Below the pieces are notes generated by a model. The model was not told the origin of the DNA. It searched no databases and saw nothing but the letters and a program-made list of their open reading frames with translations. Of a DNA stretch of 64,000 nucleotides, positions 47,183 through 56,596 are shown piece after piece. The position numbers and the translations under genes were made by a program. The DNA is from Burkholderiaceae bacterium. Its GTDB lineage: Bacteria; Pseudomonadota; Gammaproteobacteria; Burkholderiales; Burkholderiaceae_F. Within the stretch, counting starts at the first letter, position 1. The number at the start of each line of letters is the position of its first letter. The stretch covers positions 1-64,000 of the forward strand of contig JALHMQ010000013.1 in the NCBI GenBank assembly GCA_022843955.1, read 5' to 3'.

Positions 47183-49444
47183 ATGGTTCGCAAGAAGAAG
47201 ACGCAGAAGCGCGCGACGTCGTCGATACCCCTCGACGAACCCAAGCGCCTGAAGGAAACGGACATCACCACGTCGTCGGCGGTTGCGGCTGACCCCTCAT
47301 CGCGCCTGCTCAATCGCGAGCTGTCGCTGCTCGCGTTCAACGAACGCGTGCTGGCGCTCGCCACCCGGACCAGCGTGCCGCTGGCCGAGCGGCTGCGCTA
47401 CATCTGCATCGTCTCGTCCAACCTGGACGAGTTCTTCGAGGTGCGCCTGTCCGACCTGATCGACGAGATGAGGGACGACGGCGGCTGGACGCCCGGGTCG
47501 ACCCGCTGGCCCGAGTTCGAACGCATCGCCGCGCGGGCGCAGTTGCTGGTCGATGCCCAGTACCGCCTGTTCAACGACGTCGTCATGCCCGCGCTGGGCA
47601 AGCAGGACATCGTGGTGCTCAATCACGCCCAGCGCAATGCGACGCAGCGCGCGTGGGTGCGCGACTACTTCGAGCGTGAGGTGCGGCCGCTGCTCAGTCC
47701 GATCGGGCTCGATCCGTCGCACCCGTTTCCGCAGGTGATGAACAAGGCGCTCAATTTCATCGTCCAACTGGAAGGCAAGGACGCGTTCGGCCGCGCCGCC
47801 AGCATTGCGATCCTGAAGATGCCGCGCGTGCTGCCGCGGGTGATCCCGTTGCCGCTGCGCCTGAGCGAAGGCAAGCACGCCTTCGTGATGTTGACCTCGG
47901 TGATTCGCGCGCATCTGCAGGACGTGTTTCCCGGGCGCGGCGTTGCTGGCTTCTCGCAATTCCGCGTGACGCGCGACTCTGACCTGTGGGTCGACGAGCG
48001 CGAGGTCAGCAACCTGCGGCAGGCATTGCGCATGGAGCTGACCCAGCGCCACTTCGGCAATCCCATCCGGCTCGAGGTGCTGCGCACCTGCCCGCCGGCG
48101 CTCGAGGCCTTGCTGCGCGAGCAGTTCCAGCTGCCCAACGAAGCGGTCTACCGCGTCGACGGTCCGGTGAACCTGGTGCGGCTGAACCAGCTCGTGGATC
48201 ACATCAACCAGCCGGCGCTGCGCTGGCGGCCGTTCGTGCCGGCCTGGCCGGCCAAGGTCACGCAGTCGGCCGATGGCGTCGGCATGTTCGAGGCGATCCG
48301 CCGCGGCGACATCCTGCTGCACCATCCGTTCGAGAGCTTCGAGCCGGTGATCGAGTTTCTGCGCCAGGCCGCAGCCGATCCGCGCGTGGTGGCGATTCGC
48401 ATGACGCTGTACCGCACTGGCACGGCGTCCGTGCTGGTCGACCTGCTGGTGGACGCGGCGCGTCGCGGCAAGGAAGTCACCGTCGTGGTCGAACTGAAGG
48501 CGCGCTTCGATGAGGAAGCCAACATCAACCTTGCCGAGCGGCTCGAAAGCGTGGGCGCGCAGGTGGTCTATGGCGTGATGGGGCTGAAGACGCACGCCAA
48601 GATGCTGCTGGTGTTGAGGCGCGAGGAAGAGGAACCGGCGCACGGTTCGGTCCGGCGACGCAGCGCCGCCAAGCCGCGGCTGGTGCCCTACGTTCATCTT
48701 GGCACCGGCAACTACCATCCGAGCACCACCAAGCTGTACACCGACTTCGGCATGCTCACCGCCAATGCGCAGATCTGCACCGACGTGGAGCGGGTGTTCC
48801 TGCACCTGACCAGCCTGACCAAGGTCGAGAAGCTGACCCATCTGTGGCTGGCCCCGTTCGCCCTGCACAAGCGTGTGGTGGCGTCGATCGCCAACGAGGC
48901 CAAGATCGCCGCCGCCGGCAAGCCCGGCCGGGTCATCGCCAAGATGAACGGCCTGATCGACGAAGCCACCATCAACGCGCTGTACGCGGCGTCGCAGGCC
49001 GGCGTGAAGATCGACTTGATCGTGCGCGGCGCCTGCGCGCTGCGGCCCGGCGTCAAGGGGCTGTCGGAGAACATCAGCGTGCGATCGGTCCTCGGCCGCT
49101 TTCTCGAGCATCACCGCATCTGGTTCTTCCGCAACGGTGGCGCCAATGACGTGTACCTGGCGAGCGCCGACTGGATGGGGCGCAACCTGTTTCGTCGGAT
49201 CGAGATCGCCTGGCCCGTGCTCGACAAGAAGCTCAAGCAACGCGTGATCGACGAAGGGCTGCGCATCTATCTCGACGACACAGCCGATGCCTGGATCCTC
49301 GGCGCCGATGGCGGCTATCGGCGGCCGCGCGGGTGGACCGGAACCACCGCCACTCGCAAGGTGGGCAAGCCCGTCGGCCAGGCCGCATCGGCGCAGCAGC
49401 AGCTGATGACGATGCTCGCGGCCGATACCGGCGCGTCGACCTGA
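47183..49444 (+). CDS. ppk1: Polyphosphate kinase 1
   Basis: Makes long-chain polyphosphate from ATP. From ATG 47183 the protein has 753 residues; E. coli PPK1 has 688. The first 45 residues are Lys/Thr/Ser-rich and extra to the family; the N-terminal domain then begins at SRLLNRELSLLAFNERVLAL. The C-terminal phospholipase-D-like domains include VVELKARFDEEANI, GLKTHAKMLLV and the catalytic His region VHLGTGNYHPSTTKLYTDFG. sixA follows 10 bases downstream and ppx lies convergent beyond it, giving synthesis and breakdown genes side by side. Confidence 0.96.
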   Translation: MVRKKKTQKRATSSIPLDEPKRLKETDITTSSAVAADPSSRLLNRELSLLAFNERVLALATRTSVPLAERLRYICIVSSNLDEFFEVRLSDLIDEMRDDGGWTPGSTRWPEFERIAARAQLLVDAQYRLFNDVVMPALGKQDIVVLNHAQRNATQRAWVRDYFEREVRPLLSPIGLDPSHPFPQVMNKALNFIVQLEGKDAFGRAASIAILKMPRVLPRVIPLPLRLSEGKHAFVMLTSVIRAHLQDVFPGRGVAGFSQFRVTRDSDLWVDEREVSNLRQALRMELTQRHFGNPIRLEVLRTCPPALEALLREQFQLPNEAVYRVDGPVNLVRLNQLVDHINQPALRWRPFVPAWPAKVTQSADGVGMFEAIRRGDILLHHPFESFEPVIEFLRQAAADPRVVAIRMTLYRTGTASVLVDLLVDAARRGKEVTVVVELKARFDEEANINLAERLESVGAQVVYGVMGLKTHAKMLLVLRREEEEPAHGSVRRRSAAKPRLVPYVHLGTGNYHPSTTKLYTDFGMLTANAQICTDVERVFLHLTSLTKVEKLTHLWLAPFALHKRVVASIANEAKIAAAGKPGRVIAKMNGLIDEATINALYAASQAGVKIDLIVRGACALRPGVKGLSENISVRSVLGRFLEHHRIWFFRNGGANDVYLASADWMGRNLFRRIEIAWPVLDKKLKQRVIDEGLRIYLDDTADAWILGADGGYRRPRGWTGTTATRKVGKPVGQAASAQQQLMTMLAADTGAST

Positions 49445-49454
49445 GGAGGCCAAA

Positions 49455-49919
49455 ATGGAACTGATTCTCTGGCGCCACGCCGAGGCCGAAGCCGGCGAGC
49501 CGGACCTCGGCCGCAAGCTCACCGGCAAGGGCGAGAAGCAGGCGCGACGCATGGCCGAATGGCTGCATGCGCACCTGCCCGATTCGACCCGCATCCTGGT
49601 CAGCCCCGCGACCCGCGCGCAGCAGACAGCGCGCGCGCTGGCCGAGGTCGGGCACCGCAAGTTGCGCACGGTTGAAGCGTTGTCGCCCGGCGCCGGTCCG
49701 ACCGAACTGCTGGCGGCGGTGGACTGGCCCGACGCGCGCGCGCCGATCGTCGTGGTCGGCCATCAACCGACCCTGGGCTGGGTCGTCAGCCAGTTGCTCG
49801 GTGGCGGTCCGCCCAGTTGGGCGATCAAGAAAGGCGCAGTGTGGTGGCTGCAGTCACGCACGCGTGACAGCGAGACTCAGGTCGTGCTGCGCGCGGTGGT
49901 CAATCCCGACCTGCTGTGA
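49455..49919 (+). CDS. sixA: SixA-family phosphohistidine phosphatase
   Basis: A 154-residue histidine phosphatase (RHG fold) with the active-site motif LILWRHAEAE near the start, Arg in the SPATRAQQTA segment, and the second His in VVGHQPTLG. SixA removes phosphate from phosphohistidine on HPt domains or PtsO/NPr. A clear AGGAGG box precedes the ATG at 49455. Close spacing to ppk1 implies one transcript, so it may act on phosphate signalling, but the target here is unknown. Confidence 0.92.
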   Translation: MELILWRHAEAEAGEPDLGRKLTGKGEKQARRMAEWLHAHLPDSTRILVSPATRAQQTARALAEVGHRKLRTVEALSPGAGPTELLAAVDWPDARAPIVVVGHQPTLGWVVSQLLGGGPPSWAIKKGAVWWLQSRTRDSETQVVLRAVVNPDLL

Positions 49920-49951
49920 ACGGACCACGGTCGGCCCGCGTGCGCCGCTAG

Positions 49952-51415
49952 CTAAAGCGTGCGCAGCGCAAAGCGCACGCCGACCTTGTCCCACTGTGCT
50001 GCTTCTTCCTGCAGCAGGTACTCGGTGAGCGGATGATGGGCCAGCCAGGCGCCATCGATCGCCATGTCGATCATGTCGCGCGCCGCGCGCAGCGACCAGC
50101 GCGGCAGGGTGACGTCGCGCCGCGCGTGGCACAACAGGATCGCCAGCCGCAACGAGAGGATCTTGGCTGCTCGCGCCGGATCCTCGAGCGCCACGGCGAC
50201 CTTACGCAAGTTGCCGCGCTGGCCCACGATCAGCAGCGCGATGCGCTCCTGGTCCGAGGTGGAGAACCCGGCCAGGTCGCCATTGGCCACCAGGTAGGCG
50301 CCGTGCTTGTGATAGTCGGCATGCGAAATTGCAAAGCCCACTTCATGCAGCGCTGCAGCCCAGGCCAGGCGCTTGACGTGCTCCTCGTCGGCGTCCGGGG
50401 CCAGCACGGCAAACGTATCGAGCGCGATCTTTGCCACCCGCTTGGCTTGCGTGCGGTCGACCTCGAAGCGGTTCTGCAGCCGCTCCACCGTGGCGTCGCG
50501 CAGGTCCCGGCTCTCGCGTCGGCCCAGCAGGTCGTACAGCACGCCCACGCGCAACGCGCCGCGCGCGGTGCGCATCTCGGTCAGCCCCAGGACCTCGAAC
50601 ACCGCACTGAGCACGGCGGCGCCACCGGCAATCACTTCCTGGCGCTCGGGCTTGAGCGCGGCGAAGCGGATCCGCTTGACCTCGCCTGCCGCGATGATTC
50701 CTTGGCGCAGCTTGAGCAGGCCGTCGCTGGTGATGGTGCCGTCGCTCCAGCCCTCGGCACGCAGGATGTCGCTCACTGCGCCGGCGGTGCCGCTGGAGCC
50801 GAACGCCTCGTCCCACTGGCTGCGCGAGAACTGCTGGATCGCCTCCTCGATCGCCGCGCCGGCGGCCACCTGGGCGCGCTTGAAGCTGCCGCGATCGATC
50901 AGGCCGTCCTTGAAGAAGCGCAGCGTGGTGTTGACACAGCCGACCTTGAACGACTCGGCGCTTTCCGCATTGAACCCGCGCCCGACGATCAGTTCGGTCG
51001 AGGCGCCGCCGATGTCCACCACCAGGCGCCGCTGCGGCGATGGAGGCAGCGTGTGCATGCAGCCCTCGAACACCAGTCGCGCTTCCTCGCGACCCGCGAT
51101 CACTTCGATCGGAAAGCCCAGCGCATGCTGGGCCTCCATCAGGAACTGGTCGATGTTGGTCGCGCTGCGCAGCGTCTGCGTGCCGACCGCCCGCACTTGC
51201 CGGGCGCTCATGCCGCGCAGGCGCTCGTTCATGCGCGCCAATGTCTCGCAGGCCGACGAGATCGCCCGCGGGGTCAGGCGATTGCTGTCGTCCAGGCCAG
51301 CCGCCAGGCGCACCGTCTCCTTCCAGTAGCCCTGCCGCTCGATGTGAGCACCGTCGACGCGGCCGATCTCGAGACGAAAACTATTGGAGCCGAGATCGAC
51401 GGCAGCGAGCAGCAT
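49952..51415 (-). CDS. ppx: Exopolyphosphatase (Ppx/GppA family)
   Basis: Removes terminal phosphates from polyphosphate; GppA homologues also act on pppGpp. The 487-residue protein shows AAVDLGSNSFRLEI (phosphate 1 motif), the VVDIGGASTELIVGRG phosphate 2 motif, and a C-terminal HD-like domain (WAAALHEVGFAISHADYHKHGAYL). It converges on sixA with a 32-base gap. Ppx and GppA cannot be separated confidently from sequence, but pairing with ppk1 favours Ppx. Confidence 0.93.
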   Translation of the reverse strand: MLLAAVDLGSNSFRLEIGRVDGAHIERQGYWKETVRLAAGLDDSNRLTPRAISSACETLARMNERLRGMSARQVRAVGTQTLRSATNIDQFLMEAQHALGFPIEVIAGREEARLVFEGCMHTLPPSPQRRLVVDIGGASTELIVGRGFNAESAESFKVGCVNTTLRFFKDGLIDRGSFKRAQVAAGAAIEEAIQQFSRSQWDEAFGSSGTAGAVSDILRAEGWSDGTITSDGLLKLRQGIIAAGEVKRIRFAALKPERQEVIAGGAAVLSAVFEVLGLTEMRTARGALRVGVLYDLLGRRESRDLRDATVERLQNRFEVDRTQAKRVAKIALDTFAVLAPDADEEHVKRLAWAAALHEVGFAISHADYHKHGAYLVANGDLAGFSTSDQERIALLIVGQRGNLRKVAVALEDPARAAKILSLRLAILLCHARRDVTLPRWSLRAARDMIDMAIDGAWLAHHPLTEYLLQEEAAQWDKVGVRFALRTL

Positions 51416-51715
51416 GGGTCGGGTACGTCGAGGCGGTGTCGTCGGGGGCGCTGCGGACGCAATGCCGGCGCAGGGTGCCGGACATGCGGCGTGATCGGCC
51501 AGGTTCGGCGCGCTGATTCTACGGTGCCGTCAACGACATTCTGTTGCGGCAAGTCCATGTCGGCGCAGGGTGCTGGTGGCTGCAGATGACATCCGGTCAC
51601 GGCGCGCAAGCCGACCGGGTCGTGTCGCCGCCTACCCACAATGGAACGGCTGCTTGGTTCGCTGCACTTGATTCAACGCAGAAGCGGCAGGTGACCGGCA
51701 TCGCAGCATCTGCGC
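51416..51715. other. Intergenic region between ppx and ygbA
   Basis: These 300 bases separate two divergent genes. I see no convincing gene on either strand, no strong inverted repeat and no clear promoter hexamers, although promoters for both neighbours should lie here. Confidence 0.5.
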
Positions 51716-52162
51716 ATGAAATCCACTCCGTCGCCCCTGCAGCCGCTGCCTCGCGGCGCCGCGCAGCGCCAGGCGCGCCTGGCCACTCCCCGACTGTCGC
51801 GCGAGATGAAGACGATGGCGGTGATGCTGCGCATCTACTGCCAAGACCATCACGCCGACGCGGCGCGCGACCGTGATCGCCTGTGCGAAGCCTGCGCCGG
51901 CCTGTTCGACTACGCGCGCAAGCGGCTGGCCGGCTGCCCATATGGGTCGGACAAGCCCACCTGCGCCAACTGTCAGATCCATTGCTACGGCCCGCAGCAG
52001 CGCGAGCAGACACGCGTGATGATGCGCTATGCGGGGCCACGCATGCTGCTGCGCCATCCGGTGCTGGCGATCGCGCACGTGATCGACGGCAAGCGGGCGG
52101 CGCCGCCCAAGCCGCGCGGTGGCGGTGGTGCTGCCCCCGGCGCGAAGAGCACATCGGACTGA
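51716..52162 (+). CDS. YgbA-like Cys-rich protein (nitrous oxide-stimulated promoter family)
   Basis: A 148-residue protein whose centre matches the YgbA_NO family: REMKTMAVMLRIYCQDHH, LCEACAGLFDYARKRLAGC and PTCANCQIHCYGP. Cysteines at these positions could bind a metal or an iron-sulfur cluster. In enterobacteria ygbA belongs to the nitric-oxide-responsive NsrR regulon. The first 27 and last 25 residues are low-complexity. No nitrosative-stress genes are adjacent; the neighbours are ppx and ftsY. The start at 51716 is the first ATG and a later one near the conserved REMKTM is possible. Confidence 0.85.
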   Translation: MKSTPSPLQPLPRGAAQRQARLATPRLSREMKTMAVMLRIYCQDHHADAARDRDRLCEACAGLFDYARKRLAGCPYGSDKPTCANCQIHCYGPQQREQTRVMMRYAGPRMLLRHPVLAIAHVIDGKRAAPPKPRGGGGAAPGAKSTSD

Positions 52163-52204
52163 CCCGGCGCCGGCCGCGCCCCGCATCGCGGCGCGCGCTG
52201 GCCG

Positions 52205-53158
52205 TCAGCCTTCCGCGCTGCCGATCAGCGCCTCGGCGAACTCGCGCGCGACGAACGGCTGCAGGTCTTCCAGCTTCTCGCCGACGCCGATGAACAGGAT
52301 CGGCAACGGACCCTTGCCCGCGCTGCGGCGCTCGCGTGCCAGCGCCGCCAGCACGCCGCCCTTCGCGGTGCCGTCGAGTTTGGTGATGATGAGCCCGGTC
52401 AGTCCGACCGCCTCGTCGAACGCGCGCACCTGCGCCAGCGCGTTCTGGCCGTTGGTGCCGTCGAGCACGAGCACGATCTCGTGCGGCGCGCCGGCGAGCA
52501 ACTGACCCTGGACCGGCACGTCGGCCGCCTTTTGCAGCGCGCGCTTGATGCGCTTCAACTCGTCCATCAGGTGCAGCTGCGTCGGCAGGCGACCCGCGGT
52601 GTCGGCGATCAGCACGTCGATGCCGCGCGCCCGCGCCGCCTGCACCGCATCGAAGACGACCGCGGCGGGATCGCCGCTGGACTGCTGGATCACCTCGACG
52701 CCGTTGCGCTGGCCCCACACAGCGAGTTGCTCGCGCGCTGCGGCGCGAAAGGTGTCGCCGGCGGCCAGCAGCACACGCTTGCGCTGATCGGCCAGCCAGT
52801 GCGCAAGCTTGCCGATGCTGGTCGTCTTGCCCGCACCGTTCACCCCCGCCACCATGACCACCAGGGGCTTGGCGGCGTCCAAATTCATGTGCCCTTCGCA
52901 GGCCGCCAGTCGCGTCGCCAATTCGTCCTTCAACGCTTCACGCACCTCGGCGGGCGTCTTCAATCCGTTGAGCTTGATGCGCGCGCGCAGCGCGGCCAGC
53001 AGTTCGGTGGTGGTCGCCACGCCGACGTCGGCGCCGATCAGTGCGATCTCCAGTTCGTCGAACAGGGTGTCGTCGATGACGCCGCCCGAGAACAGGCCGA
53101 CGATGTTGACGCGCGTGCGCGTCAGACCGTCCTTCAGACGCGACATCCAGCCAGCCAC
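52205..53158 (-). CDS. ftsY: Signal recognition particle receptor FtsY
   Basis: The membrane-bound SRP receptor GTPase for co-translational targeting. GTG 53158 is chosen because AGGAGG lies 7 bases upstream; the protein is then 317 residues and lacks the long acidic A domain of E. coli FtsY, as in many betaproteobacteria. N domain about 1-100; G domain with GVNGAGKTTSIGKLA, DTFRAAAREQL, DTAGRLPTQLHLMDEL, TKLDGTAKGG and the closing GVGEKLEDLQPF. It is divergent from rsmD, a very common pairing, but is parted from ftsE by the polyphosphate genes. Confidence 0.95.
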   Translation of the reverse strand: MAGWMSRLKDGLTRTRVNIVGLFSGGVIDDTLFDELEIALIGADVGVATTTELLAALRARIKLNGLKTPAEVREALKDELATRLAACEGHMNLDAAKPLVVMVAGVNGAGKTTSIGKLAHWLADQRKRVLLAAGDTFRAAAREQLAVWGQRNGVEVIQQSSGDPAAVVFDAVQAARARGIDVLIADTAGRLPTQLHLMDELKRIKRALQKAADVPVQGQLLAGAPHEIVLVLDGTNGQNALAQVRAFDEAVGLTGLIITKLDGTAKGGVLAALARERRSAGKGPLPILFIGVGEKLEDLQPFVAREFAEALIGSAEG

Positions 53159-53252
53159 GGACCTGCCTCCTGCCCAACGATGGATCGATGACTTCTGCAA
53201 TGATGCGAAGCCTGTCGAACCAGTTTACGTGAGCCCCTCTTCCGTCCCCGGC

Positions 53253-53876
53253 ATGAAGCCTGACCGCCTTCGCAAGCCCGCGCTGCATGCACAGGCGCCG
53301 CACCGGGTGCGCATCATTGGTGGCCGCTTCAAGCGCACGCCGCTTCCGGTACCCGACTCGCCCGGGCTGCGGCCCACGCCTGATCGAGTACGCGAGACGC
53401 TGTTCAACTGGCTGACGCACCTGCGGCCCGACATGACCACGCTGCGTGGGCTGGATCTGTTTGCCGGCACCGGCGCGCTGGGCCTGGAGCTTGCCTCGCG
53501 CGGAGCAGCCGCGGTGACGCTGGTCGAGCGCGCGCCCGCGTTGGTGGCACAGCTGCGCGCGTTGGTTGCCAAGCTGGGCGCGAGCCAGGTCGACGTCGTC
53601 GCGGGTGACGCGCTCGCCGTGGCGGCGCGCCTGCCGCCCGGGGGGTTCGATGTCGTTTTCATCGATCCGCCGTTCGACGCCGGTCTGCATGCGCGCGCGC
53701 TGGCTGCCATACGCCCGCTGCTGGCCGCCGGCGCCCTGATCTATGTGGAAAGCGGCGCGCCGATGGACGAGGCCGCGGCGCGTGTCGGCCTGGTGTCGGT
53801 GCGCGCGATGACGGCGGGCCATGTGCACGCTCAACTCTTCACGCCGGGCCATTTGCCCGACTCGGCTGATCACTGA
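53253..53876 (+). CDS. rsmD: 16S rRNA (guanine-966-N2)-methyltransferase RsmD
   Basis: Methylates G966 of 16S rRNA in the 30S subunit. The 207-residue protein has the RsmD start RVRIIGGRFKRTPLPV, then GLRPTPDRVRETLFNWL, the SAM motif LDLFAGTGALGLELASRGA and the catalytic FIDPPFD. An in-frame GTG at 53229 is an alternative start; neither has a clear ribosome-binding site. The divergent ftsY and downstream coaD are the standard neighbours. Confidence 0.94.
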   Translation: MKPDRLRKPALHAQAPHRVRIIGGRFKRTPLPVPDSPGLRPTPDRVRETLFNWLTHLRPDMTTLRGLDLFAGTGALGLELASRGAAAVTLVERAPALVAQLRALVAKLGASQVDVVAGDALAVAARLPPGGFDVVFIDPPFDAGLHARALAAIRPLLAAGALIYVESGAPMDEAAARVGLVSVRAMTAGHVHAQLFTPGHLPDSADH

Positions 53877-53934
53877 ATAATGCCGCGGCGCGATCGGGTC
53901 GATTGGGCGCGCTGCTGATGGTCTTGTCGGATGA

Positions 53935-54504
<570 letters not shown>

Positions 54505-54559
54505 CCGCTGCGCGCAGCCGAGTTAACCCCCTGCTGCCGTGCCGCCTGCCGGGTACACC

Positions 54560-55783
54560 ATGGCATCGTCCCAGCGAGGCACCCCGCGCGTCGCGCTGAT
54601 CGACGCACTGCGGGCGTTTGCCTTGTTCGGCATTTTGCAGGTCAACATCCTGTCGTACCTGTGGGGCGTGGGTGGCCTCACGGTATTCACCGAGCCACCG
54701 ACGCAGGGCGATCGCGCGATCTACCTGCTCGTGGCCACCTTCCTCTCGACCAAGTTTCTGTCGCTGTTCGCGTTCCTGTTCGGCCATGGCTTTGCAGTGC
54801 AGATGAAAAGCCTGCGGCGCGCTGCATGGATCACGCAGGACGCCGAGGCGAGCGCCCGGCGCAGCTATCGGCGGCGGCTGTGGTTCCTGCTCGCCCTCGG
54901 CGTGCTGCATGGGGTCTTCGTCTACTTCGGCGACATCCTGACCGCGTATGCGGTGTGCGCCTTCGTGCTGCTGCTGTATGCGCAGTCGCGGCCGGCCACG
55001 CTCGCTGCGCACGCGCGCAACTGGTTCATCGGTTACGCGCTGCTCAGCCTGGCGCTGCTCTTGCTCGCGGCGGGTGCGGCGACAACCGTGCCGGCGGCGC
55101 AGGCTGCCGACGTGCCGCCCGAGTTGCTGGCCCGCTTCCTCACGGCCGCGCAGGGCAGCTACCTGGACTTCGTCTGGGTCAACGCATTCGACTATCTCGA
55201 GGTCACCCTGCTGTCGGTGACGCTGGCGCTGCCGTACATCGTCGGTCTGTTCGTGCTCGGTGCACTGGCCGGCCGGCTCGGGTGGCTCACGCAGCCGCAA
55301 CGCCACCCGCAGGTGTGGCGTCGCGCACGCCAGATCGGCTGGGCCGCGCTGCCCGTGGCCGCCGCCGGTGGCTGGCTGACGCTGCAGGCGCAGATCCAGA
55401 CACCGGGCGATCCCAGTGTGCTGGGTTTCACACTCACGTCGCTGAGCTTTCCGCTGGCCGCGCTGTATCTGGCGTGGATCGTCCGCGCCCATGCGCGCAG
55501 CGCGCTCGATGGCGTGGTGGCATGGATCGCGCCGGCGGGCCGGATGCCACTCACCAACTACCTGCTGCAGTCGGTGGCGATGGGTGGGCTGCTGTCAGGC
55601 TGGGGACTCGGCTGGGGCGATCGGCTCGGCGTGGCGCAACTGTCCGCACTGGCGCTGCTCATCGTGCTCGCGCAGATCGCCGCCAGCCGGATCTGGATGC
55701 GGCGGTTCCAGCAGGGACCGGTGGAGGCGCTGTGGCGGCGCGCCACCTATCGTGCCAACGGTGCCGGGGGCACGGGGGCCTGA
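54560..55783 (+). CDS. DUF418-domain membrane protein
   Basis: A 407-residue inner-membrane protein with around ten helices. It opens with RVALIDALRAFALFGILQVN, the usual start of the YeiB/DUF418 family, and ends with the DUF418 region (AWIAPAGRMPLTNYLLQSVA onward). The family is related to acyltransferase-3 proteins, and its substrates are unknown. GTG 54539 could add seven residues. The 3' end overlaps the convergent secretin-domain gene by 37 bases. Confidence 0.88.
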   Translation: MASSQRGTPRVALIDALRAFALFGILQVNILSYLWGVGGLTVFTEPPTQGDRAIYLLVATFLSTKFLSLFAFLFGHGFAVQMKSLRRAAWITQDAEASARRSYRRRLWFLLALGVLHGVFVYFGDILTAYAVCAFVLLLYAQSRPATLAAHARNWFIGYALLSLALLLLAAGAATTVPAAQAADVPPELLARFLTAAQGSYLDFVWVNAFDYLEVTLLSVTLALPYIVGLFVLGALAGRLGWLTQPQRHPQVWRRARQIGWAALPVAAAGGWLTLQAQIQTPGDPSVLGFTLTSLSFPLAALYLAWIVRAHARSALDGVVAWIAPAGRMPLTNYLLQSVAMGGLLSGWGLGWGDRLGVAQLSALALLIVLAQIAASRIWMRRFQQGPVEALWRRATYRANGAGGTGA

Positions 55784-56583
55784 GCCCCGGCGGTCACGTC
55801 TTCCACCTTCACCCAGGCGCCGCGCGAGGTCGACCTGGCGCGCGCTTCCGACGACAGCGCGCCGTCACGCCGCACCTGCTCCCGCGAGTCGGCATCGCCC
55901 ACGGCGATCCACTCGCCGAGCCGGCCCTGCACGCGCGTCATCAGCTGTGCGCGCTCGATGCCCTGCGCCGTGATCGTCGTGTCCTGCGGTGACAACTCGA
56001 GCGTCACCACCTCGCCAGCAAGCAGCGGACGCACTGCGAACTGCGTGACCGCCTCGACGTAGGTGGTGGCGTCGACCGCCGTCAGCCCCTGGGCGGTTGC
56101 CACGTAATGGCGAAACGTGAACGGCACCGCGCTGCCGAAGGCGATCGTCGCGCGTCCGCCTTCGAGCACGCGAATCGACTGGTCGATGCTGCGGGTGGCG
56201 GTGCTGCGGCTGGTGCCGGCCTCGAGCGTGATGCTGCCGCGGCTGCGCCGGCTGTCGATCACCACGCTGCCGTCGGCAGCGTGCGCGTGCTCGGTCTGCT
56301 CGCTCGCGCGGCCCTGGCGCACGGTGATCTGCAACTGCCGCGGCATGCGGTCCAGCGTGGCGAGCACTTGCAGGATCTGCCGAACATTGGCCGGCGAGGC
56401 ACGCAGGAACAACTGGCTGCCTTGACCGGTGAGTGCGCCGCCGGGTTCGACCAGCGGACGCAGCAGCGGCAGCAGGTCGTCAGCGGTGCGGTGACGCAGG
56501 GCAATGAACTCGATCGGCTGCGCACGCACGGTCGCGCTGGCCGCGACCAGCGCCAGCAGCAGGGCGCGACGCCGGCGATCCAC
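55747..56583 (-). CDS. Exported secretin N-domain-like protein
   Basis: A 278-residue protein from GTG 56583, with a GGGAG box 6 bases upstream. A signal peptide (RRRRALLLALVAASATVRAQ) is followed by a NolW/secretin N-type module (IEFIALRHRTADDLLPLLRP to LQVLATLDRMPRQLQITVRQ) and a beta-rich remainder with FTFRHYVATAQGL. The pore-forming secretin C-domain that would make a channel is missing and no pilus or type II secretion genes are nearby, so it is not a full secretin. It starts 13 bases after the MOSC gene and is probably cotranscribed. Its role is unknown. Confidence 0.72.
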   Translation of the reverse strand: MDRRRRALLLALVAASATVRAQPIEFIALRHRTADDLLPLLRPLVEPGGALTGQGSQLFLRASPANVRQILQVLATLDRMPRQLQITVRQGRASEQTEHAHAADGSVVIDSRRSRGSITLEAGTSRSTATRSIDQSIRVLEGGRATIAFGSAVPFTFRHYVATAQGLTAVDATTYVEAVTQFAVRPLLAGEVVTLELSPQDTTITAQGIERAQLMTRVQGRLGEWIAVGDADSREQVRRDGALSSEARARSTSRGAWVKVEDVTAGAQAPVPPAPLAR

Positions 56584-56596
56584 CGCGAGCTCCCGC

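Noticed and set aside
47297-49669. 790-codon open frame antisense to ppk1
   Set aside because: ppk1 is an unmistakable gene with all family motifs; the antisense frame has shadow-like composition and no recognisable domain.
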